A stretch of 21,773 bases of DNA. It comes from Candidatus Staskawiczbacteria bacterium (lineage in GTDB: Bacteria > Patescibacteriota > Minisyncoccia > Minisyncoccales > Staskawiczbacteraceae). The notes beneath the pieces were generated by a model. The model was not told the origin of the DNA and searched no databases. It worked only from the letters and a program-made list of their open reading frames with translations. Below are positions 7,729 to 14,786 of the stretch, in pieces. Each line of letters begins with the position of its first letter. The first letter of the stretch is position 1. The translations under genes were made by a program, and so were the position numbers. The DNA is taken from assembly GCA_903913175.1 (NCBI GenBank), contig CAIWKF010000004.1, positions 1 through 21,773 of the forward strand, written 5' to 3'.

Positions 7729-9050
7729 AAATTGTTTGGATCTATAGATTTACCATTGCCAACTAAAGTTATTTTTTTACCATACACAAATAAGGCCTCA
7801 CCATCAGTTAAAATTTTCAAATTCTTTTTTTCTTTTTTAGATTTACTTTTAATTAACTCAGCAAATGCATCAGAATAATGCACAAAAATATTATATGGCA
7901 CAAAATTCATTGCTTTGTAGTTCATAAATCCAACATTAAAAGGCTTTTTATCACCTAACCACTCTGCAGTTACAATATTTTTTCCAGCCACAATTGACCC
8001 CGCAGAAACTCCAATATATATTTTCCCTTTTCTAAATAACTTTTTCATTACTTTATCAAAACCACTAAGTTTAATGTGTTTTAATAAATAAAAAGTATTT
8101 CCACCCTGAACATAGATAATATCAAAACTTTCCAATATATTTAATAATTGTGTTTTGTTTTTACCTTCAATGTCTATATCTTCTACATTTAAACCAGCTT
8201 CCTTAATCAAAACTTTATCATTTTCCATATAAAATTTATCTTCTTCTGGTTTTGAAGCTGTAATAATATGTGCAATTCTTACATCTTCAGCTGGCTTTGG
8301 CAAAATTGCAAGAATATCTTCTTTTGAGTCTTGCATACCAGAAGAAGTTAAAAGCAACATGGGTTTTTTTATTTTTTTTATTTTTTCAATTATTCCGCCA
8401 ATAAAAAATAAAAAGGCAATAAATAAAAAAGTAACCATCAAAACTCCAACTGCTACCAAACCAAATGGAGTTAAAATAAATTCATAGACTGGAGTTTTAA
8501 AAAATTGAATTTTTAAAGTTGGCAAAATCCAATAAATACTAAGACTATCTAAAATTGGAAAAACTTCATTTTTTCCAACAGCTAAAACATATTTACCAGT
8601 ATTTGTAGTGTTAAAAACTTCTATTTTATAATTACCTGGTAAAAGTTTTTTTTCAAACTCTGGACCTTTTAAATAATAATCCCTATCAAAATTCTCATAG
8701 AATTCCTGCCAAGTAAAATTATTTTCTCCATTAATAAATTCAATTAAATAATCTTTGCCATCGACTATTTTATAAACATTAGCAGAGTATCTGCCATAAT
8801 AATTTGAAAATGGAACCAATATGTTTAAATATAAATTAAATTCAGAACTTGAATTTATAAAATAATTTCTTGGTTTTTCAAAAAGCTCATCATAAAAAGC
8901 CTGCGAATTTTCTGGATTTAAAACTTGCACATCTGTTTTTTGTGTGTAAATAATCCTTGGCAAGTGAGCCATGCAAGACCCAGCTACAAATATAAATGTA
9001 AAAATAACTAAAACTAAACTAATTTTACTTTTTATAATACTTAATTTCAT
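7725..9050 (-). CDS. Membrane-anchored S51 (peptidase E-like) fusion protein
   Basis: A 441-residue two-part protein. Residues 8-27 form a signal anchor ending VAGSC, an imperfect lipobox. Residues 30-190 form a predicted external domain with LYLNILVP, a GPEF motif and GKYVLAVGKNE, a pattern I recall from stand-alone membrane proteins of Patescibacteria. A second membrane helix spans about 194-220. From M231 a complete peptidase S51/dipeptidase E-like domain follows: VQGGNTFYLL (314-323), the nucleophile motif GVSAGS with S349, and the FVHY His at H391. The enzyme domain would lie in the cytoplasm if the N-terminal domain is outside. Members of S51 are cytosolic Asp-dipeptidases or cyanophycinases; the substrate here is unknown. 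It begins 3 bases after the MBL gene. Confidence 0.8.
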   Translation of the reverse strand: MKLSIIKSKISLVLVIFTFIFVAGSCMAHLPRIIYTQKTDVQVLNPENSQAFYDELFEKPRNYFINSSSEFNLYLNILVPFSNYYGRYSANVYKIVDGKDYLIEFINGENNFTWQEFYENFDRDYYLKGPEFEKKLLPGNYKIEVFNTTNTGKYVLAVGKNEVFPILDSLSIYWILPTLKIQFFKTPVYEFILTPFGLVAVGVLMVTFLFIAFLFFIGGIIEKIKKIKKPMLLLTSSGMQDSKEDILAILPKPAEDVRIAHIITASKPEEDKFYMENDKVLIKEAGLNVEDIDIEGKNKTQLLNILESFDIIYVQGGNTFYLLKHIKLSGFDKVMKKLFRKGKIYIGVSAGSIVAGKNIVTAEWLGDKKPFNVGFMNYKAMNFVPYNIFVHYSDAFAELIKSKSKKEKKNLKILTDGEALFVYGKKITLVGNGKSIDPNNL

Positions 9051-9053
9051 AAT

Positions 9054-9878
9054 TTATCTTCCTTTTATTTTGTGTTTACAATTACAAAGTTCGCAAACTG
9101 CTTCGCACTCGCAACATCTAAAGCAAAAAAAATTTTGGCATTCGCACCTGTCTTCATTTTTTAGAAATAATTTTTTACATTTTTTGCAATAACCCAACTT
9201 ATTCCCATTTATTTTTTCTTTTATTTTCAATTTAATTTTTTCTTTTATTCTCCCTATAAGATTATAAACTGGTTTTAAAGCATATTTATTTGTAAAAATT
9301 GATTTTATTTTTTCTACTTTATACATTGCACCATGCCCAGGAATTATAAAATCTGCAGAATTTAAAACAAGTTTTCTGCTATACATCAACTTTACAGGGC
9401 TATTAGCATAAGTGTCATTTTTAGGAGAATCTTCTCTCCAAAAAACATCTCCACAAATTGCAATTGTGCCTTCATTTGTTTTAACTAAAAGAGTTATACA
9501 AGTATCACTATGTCCAGGGGTTTTTAAAATTTTTATATTTTTTGTAAACTGCTCATTCCATTTTTCTATAACATTTCCCGACCAAACACCAAAATAATCT
9601 AAAACCTTGGCTTCTGGAAACATGCCTATGTTTCTATAATGATCTAAATGAGAATGAGTAACACAAATAAAATTTACATCACTTATAGATATTCCCTCTT
9701 CACTTAATCTATTAACCAAGGTTTGTTGCGAAATTAAAACTCCAGGGTCAACAACCATAATAATTTTTTCATCTCTAACTAAAGTAATAGTAGGACAAAT
9801 TACTTCTTTGCCGCTTTTTACAGAATCAACATTTGTGTACCCTTCTATTAAAATTTTGACTTTGGCTAATCCTTGCAT
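9054..9878 (-). CDS. MBL-fold metallohydrolase with cysteine-rich C-terminal tail
   Basis: A 274-residue protein. The N-terminal two thirds is a metallo-beta-lactamase-fold hydrolase with intact metal ligands: THSHLDH (H75, H77, D79, H80), PGHS (H123), GD (D144) and PGHG (H182). The start (VKILIEGY) and general plan resemble the MBLAC1-like branch. After a Lys-rich helix (about 205-225) comes a tail with 11 cysteines (C231, 234, 245, 247, 252, 255, 256, 258, 262, 265, 267), probably binding two zinc ions. Such a tail is not a standard part of the fold. The substrate cannot be read from sequence; nuclease, thioesterase and glyoxalase II-like roles are all possible. The gene starts 4 bases after the hypothetical gene at 9883. 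Confidence 0.82.
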   Translation of the reverse strand: MQGLAKVKILIEGYTNVDSVKSGKEVICPTITLVRDEKIIMVVDPGVLISQQTLVNRLSEEGISISDVNFICVTHSHLDHYRNIGMFPEAKVLDYFGVWSGNVIEKWNEQFTKNIKILKTPGHSDTCITLLVKTNEGTIAICGDVFWREDSPKNDTYANSPVKLMYSRKLVLNSADFIIPGHGAMYKVEKIKSIFTNKYALKPVYNLIGRIKEKIKLKIKEKINGNKLGYCKKCKKLFLKNEDRCECQNFFCFRCCECEAVCELCNCKHKIKGR

Positions 9879-9882
9879 ATTT

Positions 9883-10275
9883 TTATTTGGTAATTTTAAT
9901 TACAATGTTGTCTTTAGCAATTATTTTAATATTAGTTGTTACCCTATCTTCCTCTTCTTCGTCTTCTACTATTTTCCATTTAAAAATTATTTGAATAAAA
10001 GCCTTTTTTCCCGCCATTTCAATAGTTAAGTCTGTAGAATAAAGTTCTGCTTGATCCCCCGCAATTGAACTATGTCTTTTTTCCAACTTTTCTTCAATTA
10101 CTTTAAATAAGTAATTTTCAGAAAAATTTTTTAATCTTTTAGCCAAATCCTCCAGCGCTTCCTTTTTAATTTTTAATTTACTACAAATTCTAGTCCATCC
10201 TTTTTGGTTTATAATGTGAGTTTCAATATAGTTTAGAGTTTCTTCCAAATAACCATATTTATCAACTAATTTCAT
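9883..10275 (-). CDS. Hypothetical 130-residue soluble protein
   Basis: No family is recognised. The N-terminal half (1-70) is predicted helical and basic, with KIKKEALEDLAKRLKNF. The C-terminal half (75-130) looks like beta strands broken by an acidic patch VEDEEEED. No signal peptide, membrane segment or catalytic motif is seen. It is the first gene after the extended -10 promoter at 10303-10308 and is followed after 4 bases by the MBL gene, so it probably belongs to the same functional unit. Confidence 0.7.
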   Translation of the reverse strand: MKLVDKYGYLEETLNYIETHIINQKGWTRICSKLKIKKEALEDLAKRLKNFSENYLFKVIEEKLEKRHSSIAGDQAELYSTDLTIEMAGKKAFIQIIFKWKIVEDEEEEDRVTTNIKIIAKDNIVIKITK

Positions 10276-10302
10276 AATACACTTTTATGTGATTATTTTT
10301 TC

Positions 10303-10331
10303 ATTATACCACTAAATGACTAATTAATCAG
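10303..10331 (-). promoter_or_regulatory. Extended -10 promoter for the 10275-7507 operon
   Basis: On the minus strand the string TGGTATAATG gives a perfect TATAAT (10308-10303) with an upstream TG at the extended position. The -35 region near 10331-10326 (CTGATT) is weak and lies in the end of tspO. The expected transcription start is near 10296, 20 bases before the ATG. Confidence 0.65.
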
Positions 10332-10859
10332 CCACACAGCAAGGTTTAAAATACCTGCAAAAGATACCCATAAAATATATGGAATCAATAAATATGCAGA
10401 GTATTTTGAAACTCTATAAAAATTTAAAATTGTATATAAAATAGCAAACCACAAAGCCAAAAGCCCAAAAAATGCCAACCCTAAGTTATGCATTTTAAAA
10501 AACAAATACGACCACAAAACATTTAAACCAAGTTGCACAACAAAAACCAAAATCAAATTAGCTTTTTGCCAGTTTCCTATCCAAAATTTCTGAGAATATT
10601 TATTCCAAGCTTTTCCCTTTAAATTTCCAAACTCAAATTTAATTTGCCAATTATTTCCCCAAACCAAGTAGAGTGAAATTCCCATTAACAAAAATAACAA
10701 AGTCCATACAGGCCCAAACAACCAGTTGGGTGGCTGAAAAAATGGCTTATTTAAGGTTTTATACCAACCACTAATTTCTGGAGTTGTAAAAATGCTGCCT
10801 ACAATTCCTGCCAGCTGACAAATGACTACGCTTATAACTAACTTTAGAGTTTTATTCAT
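10320..10859 (-). CDS. tspO: TspO/MBR family membrane protein
   Basis: A 179-residue protein with five membrane helices (about 7-24, 48-67, 100-121, 126-146, 153-177), matching the TspO/mitochondrial benzodiazepine receptor family. Family marks are WYKTLNKPFFQPPNWLFGPV, WTLLFLLMGISLYLVW, LNVLWSYLFF and the helix-5 pattern YILWVSFAGILNLAVW. TspO proteins bind tetrapyrroles and cholesterol-like ligands and act in stress or porphyrin handling in the cytoplasmic membrane. The protein is about 20 residues longer than usual because the loop after helix 2 (69-99) is expanded and rich in Trp and Lys. It seems to be monocistronic; its upstream region is very AT-rich and I could not settle on one promoter. 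Confidence 0.92.
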   Translation of the reverse strand: MNKTLKLVISVVICQLAGIVGSIFTTPEISGWYKTLNKPFFQPPNWLFGPVWTLLFLLMGISLYLVWGNNWQIKFEFGNLKGKAWNKYSQKFWIGNWQKANLILVFVVQLGLNVLWSYLFFKMHNLGLAFFGLLALWFAILYTILNFYRVSKYSAYLLIPYILWVSFAGILNLAVWLIN

Positions 10860-10916
10860 ATGATATTTATATTTAGTTTATATTAAGTAATTTTACCAAA
10901 TATTACACCTCATCAG

Positions 10917-10935
10917 CAAGCACTTGACAAGCACT
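10917..10935 (+). promoter_or_regulatory. Direct repeat CAAGCACT overlapping the -35 box
   Basis: CAAGCACT occurs at 10917-10924 and 10928-10935, separated by TGA. This is an 11-base period, about one helical turn, and the repeats flank and overlap the TTGACA box. The placement suits a repressor operator; no regulator is identified. Confidence 0.45.
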
Positions 10936-10952
10936 AAATATAATGCTATAAT
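10924..10952 (+). promoter_or_regulatory. Consensus promoter of the 19-codon transcription unit
   Basis: A perfect TTGACA (10924-10929), a 17-base spacer and a perfect TATAAT (10947-10952) are present, with TGC giving an extended -10. A second TATAAT overlaps at 10939-10944 but is badly spaced. This is the strongest promoter in the window. Its expected start is near 10959. Confidence 0.85.
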
Positions 10953-10998
10953 TAAAATGTAATAAATTCGCAGCTCTTTTCAAGAAAAGGAGAAAAAT

Positions 10999-11058
10999 AT
11001 GGTGGCAATTTGGCTTGTAGCCATGGCCGTTGTGTTTGTCTTTGTCACAAACCAGTAA
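10999..11058 (+). CDS. Candidate 19-residue hydrophobic membrane peptide
   Basis: The frame encodes MVAIWLVAMAVVFVFVTNQ and a TAA stop. It is preceded by AAGGAG at 10987-10992 with a 6-base spacing, a near-ideal ribosome site that contrasts with the weak sites of surrounding genes. Almost the whole peptide is a single membrane helix. It sits on a plus-strand transcript from a consensus promoter, between two minus-strand genes. The last seven codons form the left arm of a long hairpin (11038-11078). It may be a functional small membrane peptide, a type I toxin-like peptide, or a leader ORF in a regulatory RNA. No complementary antitoxin RNA promoter was identified. Confidence 0.6.
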   Translation: MVAIWLVAMAVVFVFVTNQ

Positions 11059-11078
11059 ATCACTGGTGTGACAAAGAC
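11038..11078 (+). promoter_or_regulatory. Long hairpin overlapping the end of the 19-codon ORF
   Basis: The left arm 11038-11056 and right arm 11062-11078 make 17 base pairs with one 2-base bulge (AA, 11050-11051) and a 5-base loop containing the end of the stop codon. No T-run follows on either strand, so it is not an ordinary intrinsic terminator. It could stabilise the 3' end of the message or act in translation control. Confidence 0.7.
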
Positions 11079-11082
11079 CCAA

Positions 11083-11121
11083 AAAGCCGAGAGAGAAACA
11101 TTTGTTTCACTACTCGGCTTT
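11083..11121. terminator. Bidirectional terminator between the small unit and mreB
   Basis: The stem aaagccgag (11083-11091) and ctcggcttt (11113-11121) holds an inner stem GAAAC/GTTTC. On the minus strand it is followed by five T (CTCGGCTTTTT) and serves mreB, which ends at 11149. On the plus strand the tail is weaker (TTTAATATT) but probably ends the small transcript. Confidence 0.75.
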
Positions 11122-11148
11122 AATATTACAAGAAATTTAATTTATTTT

Positions 11149-12210
11149 TTAGCCAAAGGCTTCGTCACTGTTGTCTTTAGACATTATTTCTGATAAGGTT
11201 TCAATATTTTCCAAAGCCATACCCGCACCTCGCACCACAGAAGTTAAAGGATCATCCACCACTTTACATGGCATTTTTGTTTCTTTAGAAATTAATATAT
11301 CCAAACCTTTAAGCAAACTTCCGCCTCCTGCCAAATAAATTCCATCTGACATAACATCTGCTAAAAGTTCTGGTGGAGTTTCTTCAATAGTTGTTTTAAT
11401 GGCAGTCACAATTTGCCTTACTGATCTTTCTAAAGCTCTTTGAACATCGTCGTTAAAAACAACTACCTCTTCTGGAAGACCAGTAACCAAATTTCTACCA
11501 CGCATTGCCATTTCCTTTTTATCTTTCATTGGCATAGCGCTCCCAATGTTTATTTTTACTGCTTCTGCTGTCCTTTCTCCAATTAACAATTTATACTCTT
11601 TTTGAGCAAACTGAATAATGTCATCATTTAGCTTGTCACCTGCCACCCTTAAACTTCTAGAAGTTACAATTCCTCCAAGTGAAATTACAGCTACTTCTGT
11701 AGTTCCACCACCAATATCTACAATGAAATTTCCTCCAGCTTCCTGAATGGCTAGTTTTGCCCCAATAGCGCTTGCCAAAGGTTCTTCAATTAAAAACACA
11801 GTTCTTGCACCAGCATTTTTAGCTGCGTCTCGTACAGCCTTTCTTTCAACTTCTGTTACTCCGCAAGGAATGCCAATAATAACTCTTGGAAAATATCCAA
11901 ATTTAAAAATTTTTTTTGTAGAAGCTGCAGCTTTTTCAATAAAATACTTTAACATTTGTTCAGTTACTTCAAAATCAGAAATAACTCCATTTACCAGAGG
12001 CCTAGTTGCGGTAATGTAAGAAGGTGTTCTCCCCACCATTTTTTTAGCTTCTTCTCCAATGGCCAAAACTTGGCCCGTTTTATTATTTACTGCTACCACC
12101 GAAGGTTCGTTTATAATTATGCCCTTGTCTTTTACATAAACCAAAGAATTGGCCGTTCCAAGGTCAATTGCCATGTCCACTGATAAAAATGATAACAGTT
12201 TCTTAAACAT
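11149..12210 (-). CDS. mreB: Rod shape-determining protein MreB (first paralog)
   Basis: A 353-residue actin homolog that polymerises under the cytoplasmic membrane and guides the peptidoglycan elongation machinery. It begins with the amphipathic membrane-binding helix MFKKLLSFLS. The phosphate-1 motif is DLGTANS (16-22), the catalytic glutamate region is LIEEPLASAIGA (140-151), and the phosphate-2 motif is DIGGGTTEVAVISLGG (165-180). The C-terminal LAGGGSLLKGLD is also intact. The length matches ordinary MreB (about 340-350). Its start overlaps the proS stop by one base (TAATG), so expression is coupled to proS. A second, more divergent paralog is encoded at 16630-17637. Confidence 0.95.
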   Translation of the reverse strand: MFKKLLSFLSVDMAIDLGTANSLVYVKDKGIIINEPSVVAVNNKTGQVLAIGEEAKKMVGRTPSYITATRPLVNGVISDFEVTEQMLKYFIEKAAASTKKIFKFGYFPRVIIGIPCGVTEVERKAVRDAAKNAGARTVFLIEEPLASAIGAKLAIQEAGGNFIVDIGGGTTEVAVISLGGIVTSRSLRVAGDKLNDDIIQFAQKEYKLLIGERTAEAVKINIGSAMPMKDKKEMAMRGRNLVTGLPEEVVVFNDDVQRALERSVRQIVTAIKTTIEETPPELLADVMSDGIYLAGGGSLLKGLDILISKETKMPCKVVDDPLTSVVRGAGMALENIETLSEIMSKDNSDEAFG

Positions 12211-13505
12211 TATTTTAATTTTGATTTTATAAGTTTTTCTAGAGCAGTTAATTTTACCAATTTAAAATCTTTTTTATCTCTTTCTTTAAACTCCACGGAC
12301 TTTTTAGCCAAAGTTTTTTCACTCACCACTACGCGATAAGGAATACCCAACAAATCAGACTCTGCAAATTTCTCTCCAGCTTGTTTGCCTTCTCTATCGT
12401 CGTATAATACTTCAATTCCGCTGAAAGCATGTCCCGCCGAAGCTTTAACGGAGGCGGATAAAGTCTTGTATATTGCATTTGCTGCACGCCTTACTTTAGC
12501 AGAATTTCCTACTGGAATCAAGTGCACCAAAAATGGTGCCACGCTCTTTGGCCACACAATCCCCTTTTCATCATGATTCACTTCCACAATTGTACCCAAA
12601 AGTCTGCCCAAACCAATTCCATAACAGCCCATTAAAACTAATTTTTCTTGGCCATCCGCATCTTTAAATTTCAAATCAAAAGGTGCAGAATATTTGGTTC
12701 CTAGTTTAAAAATATTTCCCACTTCTACGGCCTTTTTTTCTTCAAAATCAACACTGGCACATTCTGGACATTTTTCGTTTTCTACTTTTATTTCCTTGTT
12801 TACTGCTAAACTACACTTTTTGCAAACATAAATTATATCTTCTCCAGCATTAGTAATTGTTTGGAATTCATCAGAATATTTTGAAAAACTTCCGCCAGAA
12901 GCCAAGGTTCTATAAGTTTGTTTGCCAATTCCACATTGTTTAAAAATATTTAAATAAGTTTTAATTAATTTTTCATAATATTTATCTAAATCTTCTTGCG
13001 ATGCATGAAAAGAATATAAATCTTTCATCATAAATTCTCTGGTTCTTAAAATTCCAGATTTTGCTCGTAATTCATTTCTAAATTTATTTTGCATATGAAA
13101 TACTGCAGTTGGTAAATCTTTATAAGATAAAATATATTTTTTAGCCAGAGGACTTACCACTTCCTCGTGAGTTGGGGCCAAGGCATATTCTTTTTCTCCA
13201 GCACCTTTTAATTTAAACAAAATATCTAAACTTTCCCATCTACCGGTTTTTTGCCAATTTTCTTTTGGGTTAAGCGCTGGCATTAATATTTCTTGGCCAT
13301 CAACTGCCAGCATATTTTGCCTAATTATATTTTCAATTTTCTTTAGCACCAAAAAACCCATTGGCAAATAAGAATAAACCCCAGCCATTAATTGATCCAC
13401 AAATCCAGCTTTAGTTAAAAGTTCATTAGAAATGGCCTCAGTTTCAGTGCTATTTTGCCCGCCCAAATTTTTATTTGTTTTTGAAAATAATTTAGATTGT
13501 AACAT
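12210..13505 (-). CDS. proS: Prolyl-tRNA synthetase, compact form without editing domain
   Basis: A 431-residue class II synthetase charging tRNA-Pro. The TxE loop APTHEE (110-115), motif 2 FRNELRAKSGILRTREF (142-158), the SGGSFSKYSDEF loop (203-214) and motif 3 GCYGIGLGR (293-301) are visible, followed by the C-terminal anticodon-binding domain. Bacterial ProRS of the E. coli type is about 570 residues with a roughly 180-residue editing insertion between motifs 2 and 3. Here the insertion is replaced by a short segment with CKKC (228-231) and CPEC (246-249), a likely zinc knuckle, so Ala-tRNA-Pro is not edited in cis. Residues 350-360 (SASVKASAGHA) in the anticodon domain are encoded by an inserted palindromic repeat. 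It lies 17 bases after rseP. Confidence 0.95.
   Translation of the reverse strand: MLQSKLFSKTNKNLGGQNSTETEAISNELLTKAGFVDQLMAGVYSYLPMGFLVLKKIENIIRQNMLAVDGQEILMPALNPKENWQKTGRWESLDILFKLKGAGEKEYALAPTHEEVVSPLAKKYILSYKDLPTAVFHMQNKFRNELRAKSGILRTREFMMKDLYSFHASQEDLDKYYEKLIKTYLNIFKQCGIGKQTYRTLASGGSFSKYSDEFQTITNAGEDIIYVCKKCSLAVNKEIKVENEKCPECASVDFEEKKAVEVGNIFKLGTKYSAPFDLKFKDADGQEKLVLMGCYGIGLGRLLGTIVEVNHDEKGIVWPKSVAPFLVHLIPVGNSAKVRRAANAIYKTLSASVKASAGHAFSGIEVLYDDREGKQAGEKFAESDLLGIPYRVVVSEKTLAKKSVEFKERDKKDFKLVKLTALEKLIKSKLK
12430..12459. repeat. Palindromic repeat inserted within proS
   Basis: The plus-strand string tgtcccgccgaagctttaac continues ggaggcggat. The outer arms ccgcc and ggcgg pair around the core gaagctttaacgga. 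It is markedly GC-rich compared with flanking DNA and shares 'tgtccc.ccgaagct' with the pgk copy. It is translated in frame as SASVKASAGH. Confidence 0.7.
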
Positions 13506-13522
13506 TTTTTTAAAATTTAATT

Positions 13523-14647
13523 TTATTTTATAAAACTGGCTTTAACATATTCATAGAATCTGGGGATGTCAAAACGAATAGTTATAAAAATTGATAGGGA
13601 AATTAAAATAAAGAAAAATACTGCGGTAATTATTTGTTCCACTTTTGCGGGAACTGGTTTTTTCATAATTTTTTCAATCATTAAAAATACAAACTTCCCG
13701 CCATCTAATGCTGGAATTGGAAACAAATTAAAAATAGCAATAAACACAGAAATTGACCCAATAAAATATAAGAAAAATCCCACACCCAAATTTGCAGCTT
13801 GCGCTAAAAACACTGTAATTCCAAGCGGCCCAGCAAATTCTGCACCTTGTGGAGCACCTTTACCAGAAGTTAAATTAGTAAACACTTGCCACAAGCCTTT
13901 TAAAGCGTTTACAGTGGTTTCCCATGTATAAACTGTGCCCTGAACTGGTGCCATATACCAAGCAGATTTTTTTATTAAAGTAGCAGTTCTTGAAAGCCCC
14001 ACACCAACCGAACCCTCACCAGGTGGCGGATTTAATCTTGGTATTAAAGAAACTATTAATTCCTGACCTTTTCTGTTTATATTTAAAGTAATTTCTTTAC
14101 CAACATTATTTTTAGAGGCTTCTTGAAAATCAGAAATACTATCAATTTTTTTAACTTGTGAGTTTGAATCTATAATACTTAAAATAATATCCTTATCTTT
14201 TAACCCAGCTAATTGTGCTGGTGAATTTGCACTGGTAGAAATAATCACTACCTTAGGATTTTGTAGTCCCGTATAATCTCCATCGGCAATAGGTAAATCA
14301 GCACCAATTAAAAACACTACAGAAAAAATAACAATAGCTGCCAACCAAAAAGCAATTACTCCACCCAAAACAATTAGAACTCTTTTCCAAATTGCTTGGC
14401 CCAAAAAACTACGGTAATCATCTACCCCGCCTTCTTCTCCATAAATTCGCACAAATGCTCCAAGTGGCAACCAATTTATAGAATAAATTGTTTCACCAAA
14501 TTTTTTTCCAAAAATTCTTGGCGGGTAACCAATTCCAAATTCATCCACACGCACCCCAAATTTCTTAGCAATAATAAAATGCCCAAACTCATGAATAATC
14601 ATTAAGGCAATTAAACTAAAAAATGCAATTATAAGTGTTAAAATCAT
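13523..14647 (-). CDS. rseP: RseP-like site-2 protease (peptidase M50)
   Basis: A 374-residue intramembrane zinc metalloprotease that cleaves substrates such as anti-sigma factors or leftover signal peptides within the membrane. The HEFGH zinc motif (H19, E20, H23) lies in the first membrane helix. GYPPRIFG and the membrane re-entrant region follow, with a further helix at about 88-114. A single PDZ domain spans about 130-205 (SPAQLAGLKDKDII). The second catalytic motif FNLFPIPALDGGK (306-318, D315) and a C-terminal helix near 336-355 complete the enzyme. E. coli RseP has two PDZ domains; one is usual in smaller bacterial forms. It is followed by proS and mreB in a tight cluster. Confidence 0.93.
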   Translation of the reverse strand: MILTLIIAFFSLIALMIIHEFGHFIIAKKFGVRVDEFGIGYPPRIFGKKFGETIYSINWLPLGAFVRIYGEEGGVDDYRSFLGQAIWKRVLIVLGGVIAFWLAAIVIFSVVFLIGADLPIADGDYTGLQNPKVVIISTSANSPAQLAGLKDKDIILSIIDSNSQVKKIDSISDFQEASKNNVGKEITLNINRKGQELIVSLIPRLNPPPGEGSVGVGLSRTATLIKKSAWYMAPVQGTVYTWETTVNALKGLWQVFTNLTSGKGAPQGAEFAGPLGITVFLAQAANLGVGFFLYFIGSISVFIAIFNLFPIPALDGGKFVFLMIEKIMKKPVPAKVEQIITAVFFFILISLSIFITIRFDIPRFYEYVKASFIK

Positions 14648-14667
14648 TATATAAAATTAAAAAGCGA

Positions 14668-14786
14668 AAAAAAATAATTTTTCGGAGCAAGGTAATATAC
14701 TTTTTGCAGGCCTTGGTCCACTTGCCCGTAGAGGCAAAGGGGGCTACCAACAGCCGGAAAAAAGTTTGTTGCCGAGCAAAGAGAAA
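14668..14786 (-). ncRNA. Structured intergenic element, copy 1 (after frr)
   Basis: On the minus strand, directly after the frr stop, the order of motifs is TTTGCTCGGC, TTTTTTCCGGC, GCCTCTACGGGC, TTGCTCCGAAAAATT and a T-rich run. The outer arms ccg(g)aaaaa (14754-14763) and tttttcgg (14678-14685) pair. Inside are caagg/ccttg (14688-14692 with 14711-14715) and ttgcc/ggcaa (14722-14726 with 14733-14737). The same ordered motifs occur at 16544-16625. It could be a terminator-like RNA, a small RNA or a mobile repeat. Confidence 0.5.

Noticed and set aside
13566..13931. Plus-strand 121-codon frame opposite rseP
   Set aside because: It mirrors the RseP coding sequence and has biased, repetitive composition without motifs.
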